Positions 44,005 through 52,645 of a stretch of DNA of 64,000 nt are shown in pieces; within the stretch, counting starts at the first letter, position 1, and every line of letters begins with the position of its first letter. The stretch covers positions 1 through 64,000 of the forward strand of contig NZ_CM001776.1 of NCBI RefSeq assembly GCF_000332275.1. The letters run 5' to 3'. The DNA comes from Synechococcus sp. PCC 7336 (GTDB taxonomy: Bacteria > Cyanobacteriota > Cyanobacteriia > Thermostichales > PCC-7336). The notes under the pieces were generated by a model, which saw only the letters and a list, made by a program, of their open reading frames with translations, did no database searches and was not told where the DNA came from. The position numbers and the translations under genes were made by a program.

Positions 44005-44763
44005 GTGTTAAACGTTAACGTCGTATTCTTCGATGCTGTCGGAACTCTGTTCCGGGTTCGAGGCAGTGTCGGTCACATTTACAGTCAGATTGCGGCTGAC
44101 TATGGTGTCATTACCGACGCACAGGTGGTCAATCGCTCCTTTTATCGAGCTTTTAAAACCGCTCCTCCGGCGGCCTTTCCCAACGCGGGAGACCGATTGC
44201 AAAAGCTAGAGCGAGCCTGGTGGCAAGCGGTTGTACGGCACACTTTCCAGGGGCTGGGGCTGTTGGAGCAGTTTCGGGATTTTTCGGGCTACTTTCGGGA
44301 GGTCTTCGATATTTTTGCTACGCAAGAAGCTTGGGAGCTCTACGAAGACACCATGCCAGTGTTGGAGGCACTCCAGGAGCGGGAGGTCGAAATCGCCATG
44401 ATTTCCAATTTCGACTCTCGCCTCTATGCGGTCTTGGAAGTGTTAGGGCTGCAGGACCGATTCAGTTCGATCGCCGTTTCGACCGCCGTGGGTGCAGCCA
44501 AACCCGATGCGCGCGTCTTTCGCTTCGCTCTCGAGCAGCAAGGCGTTGAAGCCTCGCAGGCACTGCACGTTGGGGACAGTCAGCGCCAAGACTATCGAGG
44601 GGCCAAACAGGCTGGCTTGCAGGCTCTGTGGCTCGGTCGCAACAATCCCATGATTGCCCCCGAGGCGGGGCTGCCTCCTGCTGCAGAGACAATTTCTGAC
44701 CTCTCGGGCATTTTGCCCCGACTGGCTCCCCCTCAAACATCGACAAAACTGCTGTCGATCTAG
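44005..44763 (+). CDS. HAD-superfamily (HAD-IA) hydrolase
   Basis: The 252-residue product has the four HAD motifs: nucleophile Asp in VVFFDAVGTLF, Ser/Thr in IAMISNFDSRL, Lys in AVGAAKPDARVF and the acidic pair in ALHVGDSQRQDYRGAKQAG. The usual second Asp two residues after the nucleophile is Val here, a variation also seen in haloacid dehalogenase-like and HDHD3-like members, so a standard phosphatase role is uncertain. The alpha-helical cap spans about residues 15-100. The start is GTG. Confidence 0.87.
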   Translation: MLNVNVVFFDAVGTLFRVRGSVGHIYSQIAADYGVITDAQVVNRSFYRAFKTAPPAAFPNAGDRLQKLERAWWQAVVRHTFQGLGLLEQFRDFSGYFREVFDIFATQEAWELYEDTMPVLEALQEREVEIAMISNFDSRLYAVLEVLGLQDRFSSIAVSTAVGAAKPDARVFRFALEQQGVEASQALHVGDSQRQDYRGAKQAGLQALWLGRNNPMIAPEAGLPPAAETISDLSGILPRLAPPQTSTKLLSI

Positions 44764-44788
44764 AGTGCTCGATTGGGTTGGGATGGCG

Positions 44789-46294
44789 CTAGCTGCGCTC
44801 CTCCGATCGCTCGGCAGCCGCTTCAGTCGAGGGCTCTCCTGCTTGGGCCAGTTGCTGGCGGACAAGTACGGCGATCGCCCGAGCCGCACCGGGACTGGCT
44901 CGAAACTCCTGCAGTCGCTGGCGGATCGCCCGATAGCGCTGCTCGTCTAGCAAGACCTCGCAGACAGCATCGGCGACATCTTGGGGGACAATACGGCCCC
45001 GCAATTCCGGCACCACTTGTTCTTTCGCCCAGATATTGGGCCAAGCCAGATGGCCCAACACTCGGCTAGCCACCCAATTGATGAATTTGGCCACCCATTT
45101 GCCCGCCAAGGGCAGGTTGACCAGCAACCCCAACACTCCATCCCAAGCCCGCATGGCCTCTAACTTATTAGTGGGCAAAACCACCACCATCGGCACTCCC
45201 AAGCGGGCTAACTCGGCAGTGTTGGCCCCTACCGTCGTGACGCAGATATCGCAGTTCGCTAGTAGCGTATAGGCTGGAAACTCCCGCCACAAGGTCACCA
45301 CAGTTCCAAAAGGAGTGGCCAGTTGCATAGTACTGCCCCCCTCTTCTAAGAGAGCAGAGGTGCCGTAAATGGTTGCAATGTCGAGATTTTTGCTGACCTC
45401 GGCGTAGGCTGCTAAATCCCGAGCCTCCAGTGTCGGGGCAACGGGGATGGCAAATTGGGCGGCGGGTAGGGCCTGACGCAGACAATCGGCTACCGCTAGC
45501 ACGAGGGGGACCCCTAACGATAATTTGGCGGGCTTGGAACCAGGCAGCAAGCCAATCTGAAAGGCTCGGCGATCGGGGGCTTGGAGGGGCTGCCACTTCC
45601 AAGGCAACGAGATAGATGCTGGCAGAGAGAGCTCTAAGTCGGTATCGGGAGCCGTAACCGCAAGATCGGGTGCGGTGGCTGTGCCCGGATCGGGAACTGT
45701 CGGTGCGGTATCGGTTTGGAGCTCTAGCGATCGCACTGTCGGGAACGCGATTGCCTCTGGGGCAACGGACAGAGCATTCCCCGCGACGCCATCTGCCATG
45801 AGGTCGCCGACAACGTGGAATTTGTCTTGCCATCGCCGGGGTGCTGTCCGAGCGATCGCCTCTGTCCTAACTGCAAACGCATCCACCCAACGCCGCCAGC
45901 GCGCCTCCCATTCGGCATAAACCACCACCCGATAGCGCAGCCGTCTCGCCAGCCAAACGGCAAAAAACTGATCGCCCCCTAAAAATAAGATCGTGCCAAA
46001 CGGAGCCCAGTCCCAGTCCTCCGCAGTCTTGCCTGCCAGTAAAAACCGCCAGAAGTGTTCGGCAGATTGAATGCGATCGAGTCGCAGGTGCTTGCGCGCT
46101 AGTTCTGCCTCTCGACCGGAGGCATGGCTGCAGGGGGACAACACTAGCGAGAGCCGAGCGTGGGGCACCTCTTGCCGCAATTGAAGTACCACGGGCCGCA
46201 CCCAAGTGGTGACTTCCCCCGGTCCATTTGACAAGATCAGAATATCCGCTAGTGGCATTACAGAAAGATTAGCCGTTTGCTCCAGAGTAGCCAA
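44789..46294 (-). CDS. LpxB-like glycosyltransferase-fold protein
   Basis: The 501-residue product belongs to the cyanobacterial/plant set related to lipid-A-disaccharide synthase: DILILSNGPGEVTTWVRPVV near the start, FLGGDQFFAVWLARRLRYRV, IGLLPGSKPAKLSLGVPLVL and ICVTTVGANTAELARLGVPM, where the nucleotide-sugar pocket lies in GT-B enzymes. It is longer than E. coli LpxB (about 380 residues), with an insert rich in Thr, Pro and Asp around residues 195-230. Whether it makes lipid A is doubtful, as other lpx genes are not nearby. The start may be the Met at 46258. Confidence 0.78.
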   Translation of the reverse strand: MATLEQTANLSVMPLADILILSNGPGEVTTWVRPVVLQLRQEVPHARLSLVLSPCSHASGREAELARKHLRLDRIQSAEHFWRFLLAGKTAEDWDWAPFGTILFLGGDQFFAVWLARRLRYRVVVYAEWEARWRRWVDAFAVRTEAIARTAPRRWQDKFHVVGDLMADGVAGNALSVAPEAIAFPTVRSLELQTDTAPTVPDPGTATAPDLAVTAPDTDLELSLPASISLPWKWQPLQAPDRRAFQIGLLPGSKPAKLSLGVPLVLAVADCLRQALPAAQFAIPVAPTLEARDLAAYAEVSKNLDIATIYGTSALLEEGGSTMQLATPFGTVVTLWREFPAYTLLANCDICVTTVGANTAELARLGVPMVVVLPTNKLEAMRAWDGVLGLLVNLPLAGKWVAKFINWVASRVLGHLAWPNIWAKEQVVPELRGRIVPQDVADAVCEVLLDEQRYRAIRQRLQEFRASPGAARAIAVLVRQQLAQAGEPSTEAAAERSEERS

Positions 46295-46355
46295 GCTAGG
46301 TGGACTGGCGCTCGGCTCGGCGATCGCTTTTATAGAGATCTGGTTGAAAGCGCGA

Positions 46356-46844
46356 TTACTCTTCCAGCAGAATCATACCCAAACTTTCTGGATCCACTTC
46401 TGGATCGAACACCGTCTCTTCGGTATAGAAGGCTCCTTCCGTCTGAGTACCATTCCAAATCACATCGTACAGAATTGCCCCTGACAAATCTGCTTCATTG
46501 AGTTTGGCATAACTCAAATCGGCCCCGACTAAATTGGCTCCCACCAGCGTTACTTCGGTCAGATTCGCGCCAAATAAGTCGGCTGCGATCAATGACGCTC
46601 GGGACAGATCGGAGCGGCTCAAATCCGACCCCATCAGTCGTGCCCCCATCAGTGGGGCTCTCACCAGAATGGCATCTTGCAAATGGCACTCGACACACTG
46701 CCCCGTCCCCTGCAAGTAGCGCAGATCGTGGGGTTCCAGCGCTGCAGCAGGCAATATTCCGGCTCCTAAGGCGATCGCGATCGGCCATCCCAATTGCCGA
46801 AAATTCAAAGCTCGTTTGACAATCTCTCTCGCCATCCCCAACAC
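46356..46844 (-). CDS. Exported pentapeptide-repeat protein
   Basis: The 162-residue product has a signal peptide (about 18-37, LGWPIAIALGAGILPAAALE), then YLQGTGQCVECHLQDAILVR followed by A(D/N)LXX repeats (GSDLSRSDLSRASLIAADLF ... ANLVGADLSYAKLNEADLSG). The Cys pair CVEC at the beginning of the repeat domain is a feature of a subgroup exported to the periplasm or lumen. Function is unknown. The C-terminal tail is acidic. Confidence 0.85.
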   Translation of the reverse strand: MLGMAREIVKRALNFRQLGWPIAIALGAGILPAAALEPHDLRYLQGTGQCVECHLQDAILVRAPLMGARLMGSDLSRSDLSRASLIAADLFGANLTEVTLVGANLVGADLSYAKLNEADLSGAILYDVIWNGTQTEGAFYTEETVFDPEVDPESLGMILLEE

Positions 46845-47005
46845 ACCTCAATATGGACGACGCAACTATTATGACCGCTAAACTCTGGGAAGGCGAGGCT
46901 GTTTGCATCAGCCAGCCAATCTTGTGGCAACCCCAGCGCGATCGCCATCTCTCGATAGGAAGCAATGGGTAAAAGTCTTGCAGCCCCCTCACAACACCAG
47001 CCCAA

Positions 47006-47851
47006 TTGTGCAACGATGAAAATGTGACTTCCACTGCACCCCATTCCCCCGATCCTGCCTACCAACTGCTGAGTCGCGATCGCCAGCGGCCCACCTTAGC
47101 GTTCGTCCACGGTTGGATGCTCAGCCAACGATACTGGGAGCCACTGTGCAGTCAACTATTTCCCCAATACAACTGCCTCACCTACGATCTGCGCGGCTTT
47201 GGCCAATCCGAGCTCGGCTCTGCCCGAGCCTTCGACTTAGCGAGCTACGCTCGCGACTTATTGGAACTGCTCGATCGCCTCCAGTTCGATCGCGTCTGGC
47301 TGGTGGGTCACTCCATGGGGGGCAGCATTGCTTTGTGGGCCGCCGATCTAGCCCCCGAACGCATTGCAGGTGTCATCTGTCTGAATGCCGGTGGCGGCAT
47401 TTATCTCAAAGAAGAATTCGAACGCTTCCGTACCGCTGGAGAGCAACTGATTCGCCTCCGCCCCAGTTGGCTGGCTCGCCTGCCGGGTCTGGCGTGGTTT
47501 TTCTGCCGCGATAATGTTGTCCGCCCTCTAGATCGCTGTTGGGGCAAGCAGCGATTGTATGACTTTTGTACGGCCAATGCTGCCGCAGCTCGAGGCTCTC
47601 TACTCGACTCCACCACCGAGCGGGAAGTACATCAATTGCCGCAAGTGGTGCAGCGCCTGACACAACCGGTATATTTCTTCGCCGGCTTGCAAGATACAGT
47701 GATGGAGCCCAAATACGTTCACTATTTAGCTAGCTTCCACGCAAACTACAAACAAGGGGATATCGTTTTCGAGCTGGCCAACTGCGGCCATCTCGCCATG
47801 CTGGAACAGACTGATGCGATCGCCGCTCGCATCAAATCCATTGTGGACTGA
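47006..47851 (+). CDS. Alpha/beta-hydrolase
   Basis: The 281-residue product has the fold's oxyanion region LAFVHGWMLSQRYW, the nucleophile elbow VGHSMGGSIA (Ser), and the catalytic His in NCGHLAMLEQ; the acidic residue is probably Asp in FFAGLQDTVMEP. It resembles cyanobacterial esterase or lipase-like hydrolases; the substrate is not predictable. The start is uncertain (TTG at 47006 or GTG at 47024). It converges with bioB, 9 bp apart. Confidence 0.85.
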   Translation: MCNDENVTSTAPHSPDPAYQLLSRDRQRPTLAFVHGWMLSQRYWEPLCSQLFPQYNCLTYDLRGFGQSELGSARAFDLASYARDLLELLDRLQFDRVWLVGHSMGGSIALWAADLAPERIAGVICLNAGGGIYLKEEFERFRTAGEQLIRLRPSWLARLPGLAWFFCRDNVVRPLDRCWGKQRLYDFCTANAAAARGSLLDSTTEREVHQLPQVVQRLTQPVYFFAGLQDTVMEPKYVHYLASFHANYKQGDIVFELANCGHLAMLEQTDAIAARIKSIVD

Positions 47852-47860
47852 ACTACTCCC

Positions 47861-48835
47861 CTACCCACTCGCCTCTGCAGCCGCAAGCGATCGCTGTGGC
47901 AGCCGCTCCCAAGGGGTTAACCCTAACTGTTGGAATAGAGCCGCATCGGCATCGGAACCGGGGTTCTCGGTCGTGAGCAGTTTTTCGCCCGTAAAGATGG
48001 AGTTGGCTCCAGCCAAAAAGCACAGGGCTTGGTCCGAGGCACTCATCTGGTTGCGGCCGGCAGACAATCGGACAACCGCTCGGGGCATGAGAATGCGGGC
48101 AGTGGCGATGGTGCGGGCCAGATCGATCGCACTGACGAGCGGGCGATCGCCGAACGGAGTTCCCTCTACCGGCACGAGAGCGTTCACTGGCACCGACTCC
48201 GGCTGCGGATCGAGATTGGCAAGCGTATGTAGCAACTCAATCCGATCGAGCTCGCTTTCCCCCAGACCGAGAATGCCGCCACAGCACACCTGAATGCCCG
48301 CCGCAGACACGGCGGCAATAGTATCGAGGCGATCGCGATAGGTACGGGTCGAAATAATCTCGGGATAGAAGGTTGCAGAGGTGTCGAGGTTGTGGTTGTA
48401 GGCAGTTAACCCAGCTTCTGCCAAGCGCTTTGCCTGATCTGCTCTCAACATCCCCAACGTCACGCAGGCTTCCATCTCTAGGTCTACAACTGCCCGCACC
48501 ATTGCGAGTACGCGATCGAAGTCCGGGCCATCTGGAACTTGCCTCCAAGCCGCCCCCATACAAAATCGGGTAGAACCATTGGCCTTTGCTACCTTTGCTT
48601 GCTCGATGATGGTCTCTAACGGCAGGAGCGCATAGTCTTCGACTGGCGTATCGTAGCGAGCGCTTTGGGGACAGTATTTGCAATCTTCGGGGCAGCGACC
48701 GGATTTGATATTCGCCAGCGTACACAGTTGCACCGCATCCGGCGGGTGGGACTGACGGTGAACGGTTTGGGCCTCAAACAGGAGGGCAGTGAAGGGCTGA
48801 CGATAAATCTGTTCGACGCGAGCGAGGGAAACCAA
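47861..48835 (-). CDS. bioB: Biotin synthase
   Basis: BioB inserts sulfur into dethiobiotin to form biotin, as a radical SAM enzyme with a [4Fe-4S] and a [2Fe-2S] cluster. The 324-residue product has the radical SAM cysteines Cys48, Cys52 and Cys55 in [13 protein letters not shown], the [15 protein letters not shown] motif and [11 protein letters not shown], with conserved cysteines for the second cluster. Length is normal. The product of this pathway is the cofactor of AccB, encoded at 60768. It is divergent from a Uma2 gene. Confidence 0.97.
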   Translation of the reverse strand: MVSLARVEQIYRQPFTALLFEAQTVHRQSHPPDAVQLCTLANIKSGRCPEDCKYCPQSARYDTPVEDYALLPLETIIEQAKVAKANGSTRFCMGAAWRQVPDGPDFDRVLAMVRAVVDLEMEACVTLGMLRADQAKRLAEAGLTAYNHNLDTSATFYPEIISTRTYRDRLDTIAAVSAAGIQVCCGGILGLGESELDRIELLHTLANLDPQPESVPVNALVPVEGTPFGDRPLVSAIDLARTIATARILMPRAVVRLSAGRNQMSASDQALCFLAGANSIFTGEKLLTTENPGSDADAALFQQLGLTPWERLPQRSLAAAEASG

Positions 48836-48928
48836 TGGGTCTACTCCCGATAAAGCATGGCTATTGTACCTCTAGCCTCTAACCCGTGCTGCAGCGATAC
48901 GATAGAGCTACCGATTTCTCTTACACCG

Positions 48929-49600
48929 ATGGTTGCTGCTCCGTTTGCGAAACCCCCAACACCGCTGGTGTATCCCACCTCCGATGGAGAGCCTGTGGCC
49001 GAAACCTACGTTCACCTATACGCGCTGCTGGTGACTCTAGAAGTGTTGAAGCAGTATTTAGAAGGCCAGCAGGCGACAGTATTGGGCAATCAGTTTATGT
49101 ACTACGCTCAGGGATTTCCCAAGTTGCGGGTGGCTCCCGATGTGATGGCGATTTTTGGCGTGGAGCCGGGCGGGCGGGATTCCTACAAGATTTGGGAAGA
49201 AGGGCAAGTGCCTGCAGTGGTATTTGAGATGACCTCTGAGGGAACGAGACAAAAGGATGAGGGGTTTAAGTACACGCTGTACGAGCAATTGGGGGTGCAA
49301 GAATATTGGTTGTTCGACCCCAAGGGAGAATGGATTGAAGGACAGCTTCAGGGCTATCGATTGCGGGGGGATGTCTACGAACTCATTACCGACGATCGCA
49401 GCGAACCGCTGCAGTTGCGCTTGCAAATAGAGGGTCAATTGATTGGGTTTTATCGCGAGGACACGGGGGAGAAGTTACTGATTCCGAGTGAGTTGGCACA
49501 GGCATTACAGCAGGAACGACAGCGGGCGGAGCAGGCAGAAGCGCAGGTGGAGCAGTTGAAGGAACAGTTGCGATCGCTCGGGGTGAATCCTGAGGAGTGA
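48929..49600 (+). CDS. Uma2 family (DUF820) protein, copy 1
   Basis: The 223-residue product (ATG at 48929, MVAAPFAKPPTPLVYP) has the Uma2 nuclease-like core: QFMYYAQGFPKLRVAPDVMA, FGVEPGGRDSYKIWEEGQVP, AVVFEMTSEGTRQKD and LGVQEYWLFDPKGEW, followed by a C-terminal coiled coil (ALQQERQRAEQAEAQVEQLK). It is almost identical to copy 2 apart from fewer heptads in the tail. An upstream start at 48857 is possible. DNA cleavage has not been shown for this family in general. Confidence 0.82.
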   Translation: MVAAPFAKPPTPLVYPTSDGEPVAETYVHLYALLVTLEVLKQYLEGQQATVLGNQFMYYAQGFPKLRVAPDVMAIFGVEPGGRDSYKIWEEGQVPAVVFEMTSEGTRQKDEGFKYTLYEQLGVQEYWLFDPKGEWIEGQLQGYRLRGDVYELITDDRSEPLQLRLQIEGQLIGFYREDTGEKLLIPSELAQALQQERQRAEQAEAQVEQLKEQLRSLGVNPEE

Positions 49601-49614
49601 CGGTCGAGCGTTCC

Positions 49615-49682
49615 CTGCCCCAATACCGATCGCCTATACGTCGACATTCAGCCAGTGGATTGAAGCGCATACCTTACCCCCA
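49615..49682 (+). pseudogene. Relic of the rlmL-like methyltransferase gene
   Basis: This 68-bp stretch aligns without gaps to 50831-50898, inside the intact rlmL-like gene, with 58 of 68 bases identical by hand alignment. The third frame also agrees (YRSPIRRHSASGLKRIPYP against CRSPLRRHSVSGLERIPHP). It lies between the two Uma2 copies and shows that the duplication once included the beginning of the downstream gene. Confidence 0.85.
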
Positions 49683-49731
49683 ACCCTCCCTGGGCAGCGA
49701 TACGATAGAGCTACCGATTTCTCTTACACCG

Positions 49732-50466
49732 ATGGTTGCTGCTCCGTTTGCGAAACCCCCAACACCGCTGGTGTATCCCACCTCCGATGGAGAGCCTGTG
49801 GCCGAAACCTACGTTCACCTATACGCGCTGCTGGTGACTCTAGAAGTGTTGAAGCAGTATTTAGAAGGCCAGCAGGCGACGGTATTGGGCAATCAGTTTA
49901 TGTACTACGCTCAGGGATTTCCCAAGTTGCGGGTGGCTCCCGATGTGATGGCGATTTTTGGCGTGGAGCCGGGAGGGCGGGATTCCTACAAGATTTGGGA
50001 AGAAGGGCAAGTGCCTGCAGTGGTATTCGAGATGACCTCTGAGGGAACGAGACAAAAGGATGAGGGGTTTAAGTACACGCTGTACGAGCAATTGGGGGTG
50101 CAGGAATATTGGTTGTTCGACCCCAAGGGAGAATGGATTGAAGGACAGCTTCAGGGCTATCGATTGCGGGGAGATGTCTACGAACCCATTACCGACGATC
50201 GCAGCGAACCGCTGCAGTTGCGCTTGCAAATAGAGGGTCAATTGATTGGGTTTTATCGCGAGGACACGGGGGAGAAGTTACTGATTCCGAGTGAATTGGC
50301 ACAGGCGTTACAGCAAGAACGGCAGCAGGCGGAGCGAGAACGGCAGCGGGCGGAGCAAGAACGGCAGCGAGCGGAGCGAGAACGGCAGCGGGCGGAGCAG
50401 GCGGAAGCGCAGGTAGAACAGTTGAAGGAACAGTTACGATCGATCGAGGTGAATCCCGATGAGTGA
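49732..50466 (+). CDS. Uma2 family (DUF820) protein, copy 2
   Basis: The 244-residue product repeats copy 1 (ATG at 49732, same opening) with few amino-acid changes, such as Pro for Leu in VYEPITD. The C-terminal coiled coil is longer: a 21-bp unit coding for ERQRAEQ-type heptads is present four times (50317-50400) where copy 1 has one. The reading frame extends back to 49597, but that part is translated rlmL relic and is not likely to be used. Confidence 0.82.
   Translation: MVAAPFAKPPTPLVYPTSDGEPVAETYVHLYALLVTLEVLKQYLEGQQATVLGNQFMYYAQGFPKLRVAPDVMAIFGVEPGGRDSYKIWEEGQVPAVVFEMTSEGTRQKDEGFKYTLYEQLGVQEYWLFDPKGEWIEGQLQGYRLRGDVYEPITDDRSEPLQLRLQIEGQLIGFYREDTGEKLLIPSELAQALQQERQQAERERQRAEQERQRAERERQRAEQAEAQVEQLKEQLRSIEVNPDE
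50317..50400. repeat. Four 21-bp heptad-coding units
   Basis: Units start at 50317, 50338, 50359 and 50380 and differ by a few bases each. They encode seven-residue coiled-coil heptads in the tail of Uma2 copy 2. Copy 1 holds a single unit, so the array expanded (or shrank) after the gene was duplicated. Confidence 0.9.
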
Positions 50467-50636
50467 CAATTGCTCTTCTCGGACTGGCGCAGGTGCCTGC
50501 AATCGAGACCGATCGCATCTCGCATTCAAGTGAGTCCTACGGTGAAGCATCTGCTCTGGCGACCTCTTATCGGTCTGAAGCCTTCTAGACCTGCGCGATC
50601 GCCGCTCGCATTGAACCTCATTTACTTTCTGCTCGT

Positions 50637-51761
50637 ATGTCCGAATTCTTTGCCACCGTTGCCCGAGGACTGGAATCTCTAGCTGCCCGAGAGCTCTCTC
50701 AACTGGGGGCAGCGAAGATCGAGTCCGATTTTTGTGGGGTGAGATTCGAGGGCGATCGCCGCTTGCTCTATCGGGTCAATCTTTGGGCTCGACTGCCCTT
50801 TCGGATTTTGCAGGTGATCGATCGCTTTGCCTGTCCCGATGCCGATCGCCTCTACGCCGGCATTCAGTCAGTGGATTGGAGCGCATACCTCACCCCCGCT
50901 TGCACCCTCGCCGTCGATGCCACCGGTCGCAGCCGCGCCCTCAACCACAGCCACTACACCGCCTTACAGGTAAAGAATGCGATTGTGGATCGACAGCGGC
51001 AGCAATTCGGCGATCGATCGAGCGTGGATGTCGACCGTCCCGACGTGCGCATCAACGTTCACATTTATCGAGATCGCTGCACCCTCAGCCTGGATAGCTC
51101 TGGCACCAGCCTGCACCGTCGCGGCTACCGACCTGCTATAGGCAAAGCGCCACTGAAAGAAACCCTTGCAGCTGCCCTGCTCGACCTCTCCAACTGGACC
51201 CCCGAACTGCCCTTTCTCGATCCCCTCTGTGGTTCCGGCACCCTCCCCCTCGAAGCTGCGATCGAAGGGCTCAATATTGCCCCCGGCAGCTTTCGCGATC
51301 GCTTCGGCTTTCAATCCTGGCCCGATTTCGATCGCCCTCTGTGGAAGGCTCTCTGCGCGGAAGCAGCAGCCTCGCGATTGCCCGGGCTCAAAGCGCCGAT
51401 AGCAGGCAGCGATCGCGATCGCGATGTCTTAGATCGAGCCCGTGCGAACGCCCGCGCCAGCCAGCTAGATCGCTACATTCACTTCGCCTGCACCGATCTA
51501 GCCAATCTCGATCCCCCTGCAGACTGCGGCGTTATCGTTTGCAATCCTCCTTACGGGGAGCGAATTGGAGATCGCCGTCAATTGGGAGAGTTTTACAAGT
51601 TGCTGGGCAACGTCCTCAAACAGCGCTTCAAAGGTTGGACTGCTCATATCTTGAGTGGCAATAAAGACCTCGCTCAATCGATTGGCTTGAAATCGTCGCG
51701 ACGCACTCCCATCTCAAATGGGGCGATCGCCTGTCAGTTGCTCGAATACGAACTCTACTAG
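50637..51761 (+). CDS. rlmL: THUMP-domain RNA methyltransferase (RlmL/RlmK-N type)
   Basis: The 374-residue product fits the N2-guanine 23S rRNA methyltransferase family (RlmL-like, YpsC in Bacillus). It has an N-terminal ferredoxin-like/THUMP domain (about 1-155, FATVARGLESLAARELSQLG ... HIYRDRCTLSLDSSGTSLHR) and a Rossmann methyltransferase domain with PFLDPLCGSGTLPLEAAIEG, AGSDRDRDVLDRARANA and the catalytic VICNPPYGERIGDRRQLGE. Length is that of the single-domain type without the RlmK half. The target base is inferred from homology. Confidence 0.9.
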   Translation: MSEFFATVARGLESLAARELSQLGAAKIESDFCGVRFEGDRRLLYRVNLWARLPFRILQVIDRFACPDADRLYAGIQSVDWSAYLTPACTLAVDATGRSRALNHSHYTALQVKNAIVDRQRQQFGDRSSVDVDRPDVRINVHIYRDRCTLSLDSSGTSLHRRGYRPAIGKAPLKETLAAALLDLSNWTPELPFLDPLCGSGTLPLEAAIEGLNIAPGSFRDRFGFQSWPDFDRPLWKALCAEAAASRLPGLKAPIAGSDRDRDVLDRARANARASQLDRYIHFACTDLANLDPPADCGVIVCNPPYGERIGDRRQLGEFYKLLGNVLKQRFKGWTAHILSGNKDLAQSIGLKSSRRTPISNGAIACQLLEYELY

Positions 51762-51869
51762 GCGATCGTAATCTCGCGATCGTAAAACAAACCGTAGAAG
51801 GCCGACAAGGTTGCGACTTCCCCCACAGAGAGCCTGCATAATGGGTCTTACCTCAACTCGGGACCCCGC

Positions 51870-52583
51870 ATGGAAAACCCCACCGATGTCCGTACTGATT
51901 GGGAAGAATATACCAAGCCAATCGCCAAACGGTTCGATCGCGAAGTGCAAGTACAATTGGGGCAATCCAATTGGGAATTACCTGAGGAAATCACCGAGCT
52001 AGATTTTTGGCAGGCTTGCCAGCACGATCGTCTCGGAGAACGTCTCAGCATTCCCTTTCACGAATTGCGCCAGCCCAAAAAACGCGAACACTGTCTGGAT
52101 ATTGGCTGTGGCGTCAGCTTCTTGATTTATCCCTGGAACCATTGGTCCGCTTATTTCCACGGCCACGAACTCAGTCCTCAAACCGTGCAGTTCGTTCAAT
52201 CGCGCGGCCCTCAACTGAACTCGAAGTTATTCAAGCAAATGGAACGAGGGGTAGCCCACCAACTCAGTCGCTACGACGAGGCCCAGTTCGATCTGGCGAT
52301 CGCCACTGGATTTTTGTACTACTATCCTGCCGATTATTTCGCGCTGATGTGGCAGCAACTGCAGCGGGCGCTCGCCCCCAAAGCAGTCACAGTGGTGGAA
52401 GTGGTCGACCCCGAGTCGGAGTGGATCGACGAATGGGGGCTGGTAGAGCTGGCTAAAGGGCTAGAGCCAATCTTAACGCCGCTCCAGGAGTGGGAAGCGC
52501 TGTTCGTGCAGGTGGGGGCCAAAGTCCGCAAGCAGGCACGAGGGGAGTTGTTTGCGACCTACGCGATCGCCCCAGCCGCTTAG
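51870..52583 (+). CDS. SAM-dependent methyltransferase
   Basis: The 237-residue product has the class I glycine motif CLDIGCGVSFLIYPW at about residue 75 and the acidic residue after strand two in FHGHELSPQTVQF. An unusual TGFLYYYPADYFALMWQQLQ region follows where the substrate loop lies. The first 60 residues (DWEEYTKPIAKRFDREVQVQ) are a helical cap. The substrate is unknown. It follows rlmL by 108 bp on the same strand. Confidence 0.82.
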   Translation: MENPTDVRTDWEEYTKPIAKRFDREVQVQLGQSNWELPEEITELDFWQACQHDRLGERLSIPFHELRQPKKREHCLDIGCGVSFLIYPWNHWSAYFHGHELSPQTVQFVQSRGPQLNSKLFKQMERGVAHQLSRYDEAQFDLAIATGFLYYYPADYFALMWQQLQRALAPKAVTVVEVVDPESEWIDEWGLVELAKGLEPILTPLQEWEALFVQVGAKVRKQARGELFATYAIAPAA

Positions 52584-52645
52584 TGCCATAGAATTCAGTG
52601 TCTTGGGATGTCTTGGAATTCTGGGAAGCCGAGATCGTCAATCCT

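Larger units (their letters stand above)
48891..50319. repeat. Direct duplication of about 625 bp containing the Uma2 genes
   Basis: The segment 48891-49516 recurs at 49694-50319 with an offset of 803 bp and only a handful of base differences (for example acagt/acggt near 49078, and ctcatt/cccatt near 49381). It covers the short leader and nearly all of both Uma2 genes. Between the copies lies a relic of the rlmL-like gene (49615-49682). Confidence 0.92.

Noticed and set aside
48857-48928. An N-terminal extension for Uma2 copy 1
   Set aside because: The leader is partly the same sequence as that before copy 2, where it is preceded by rlmL relic; the shared ATG at 48929 is the simpler start.
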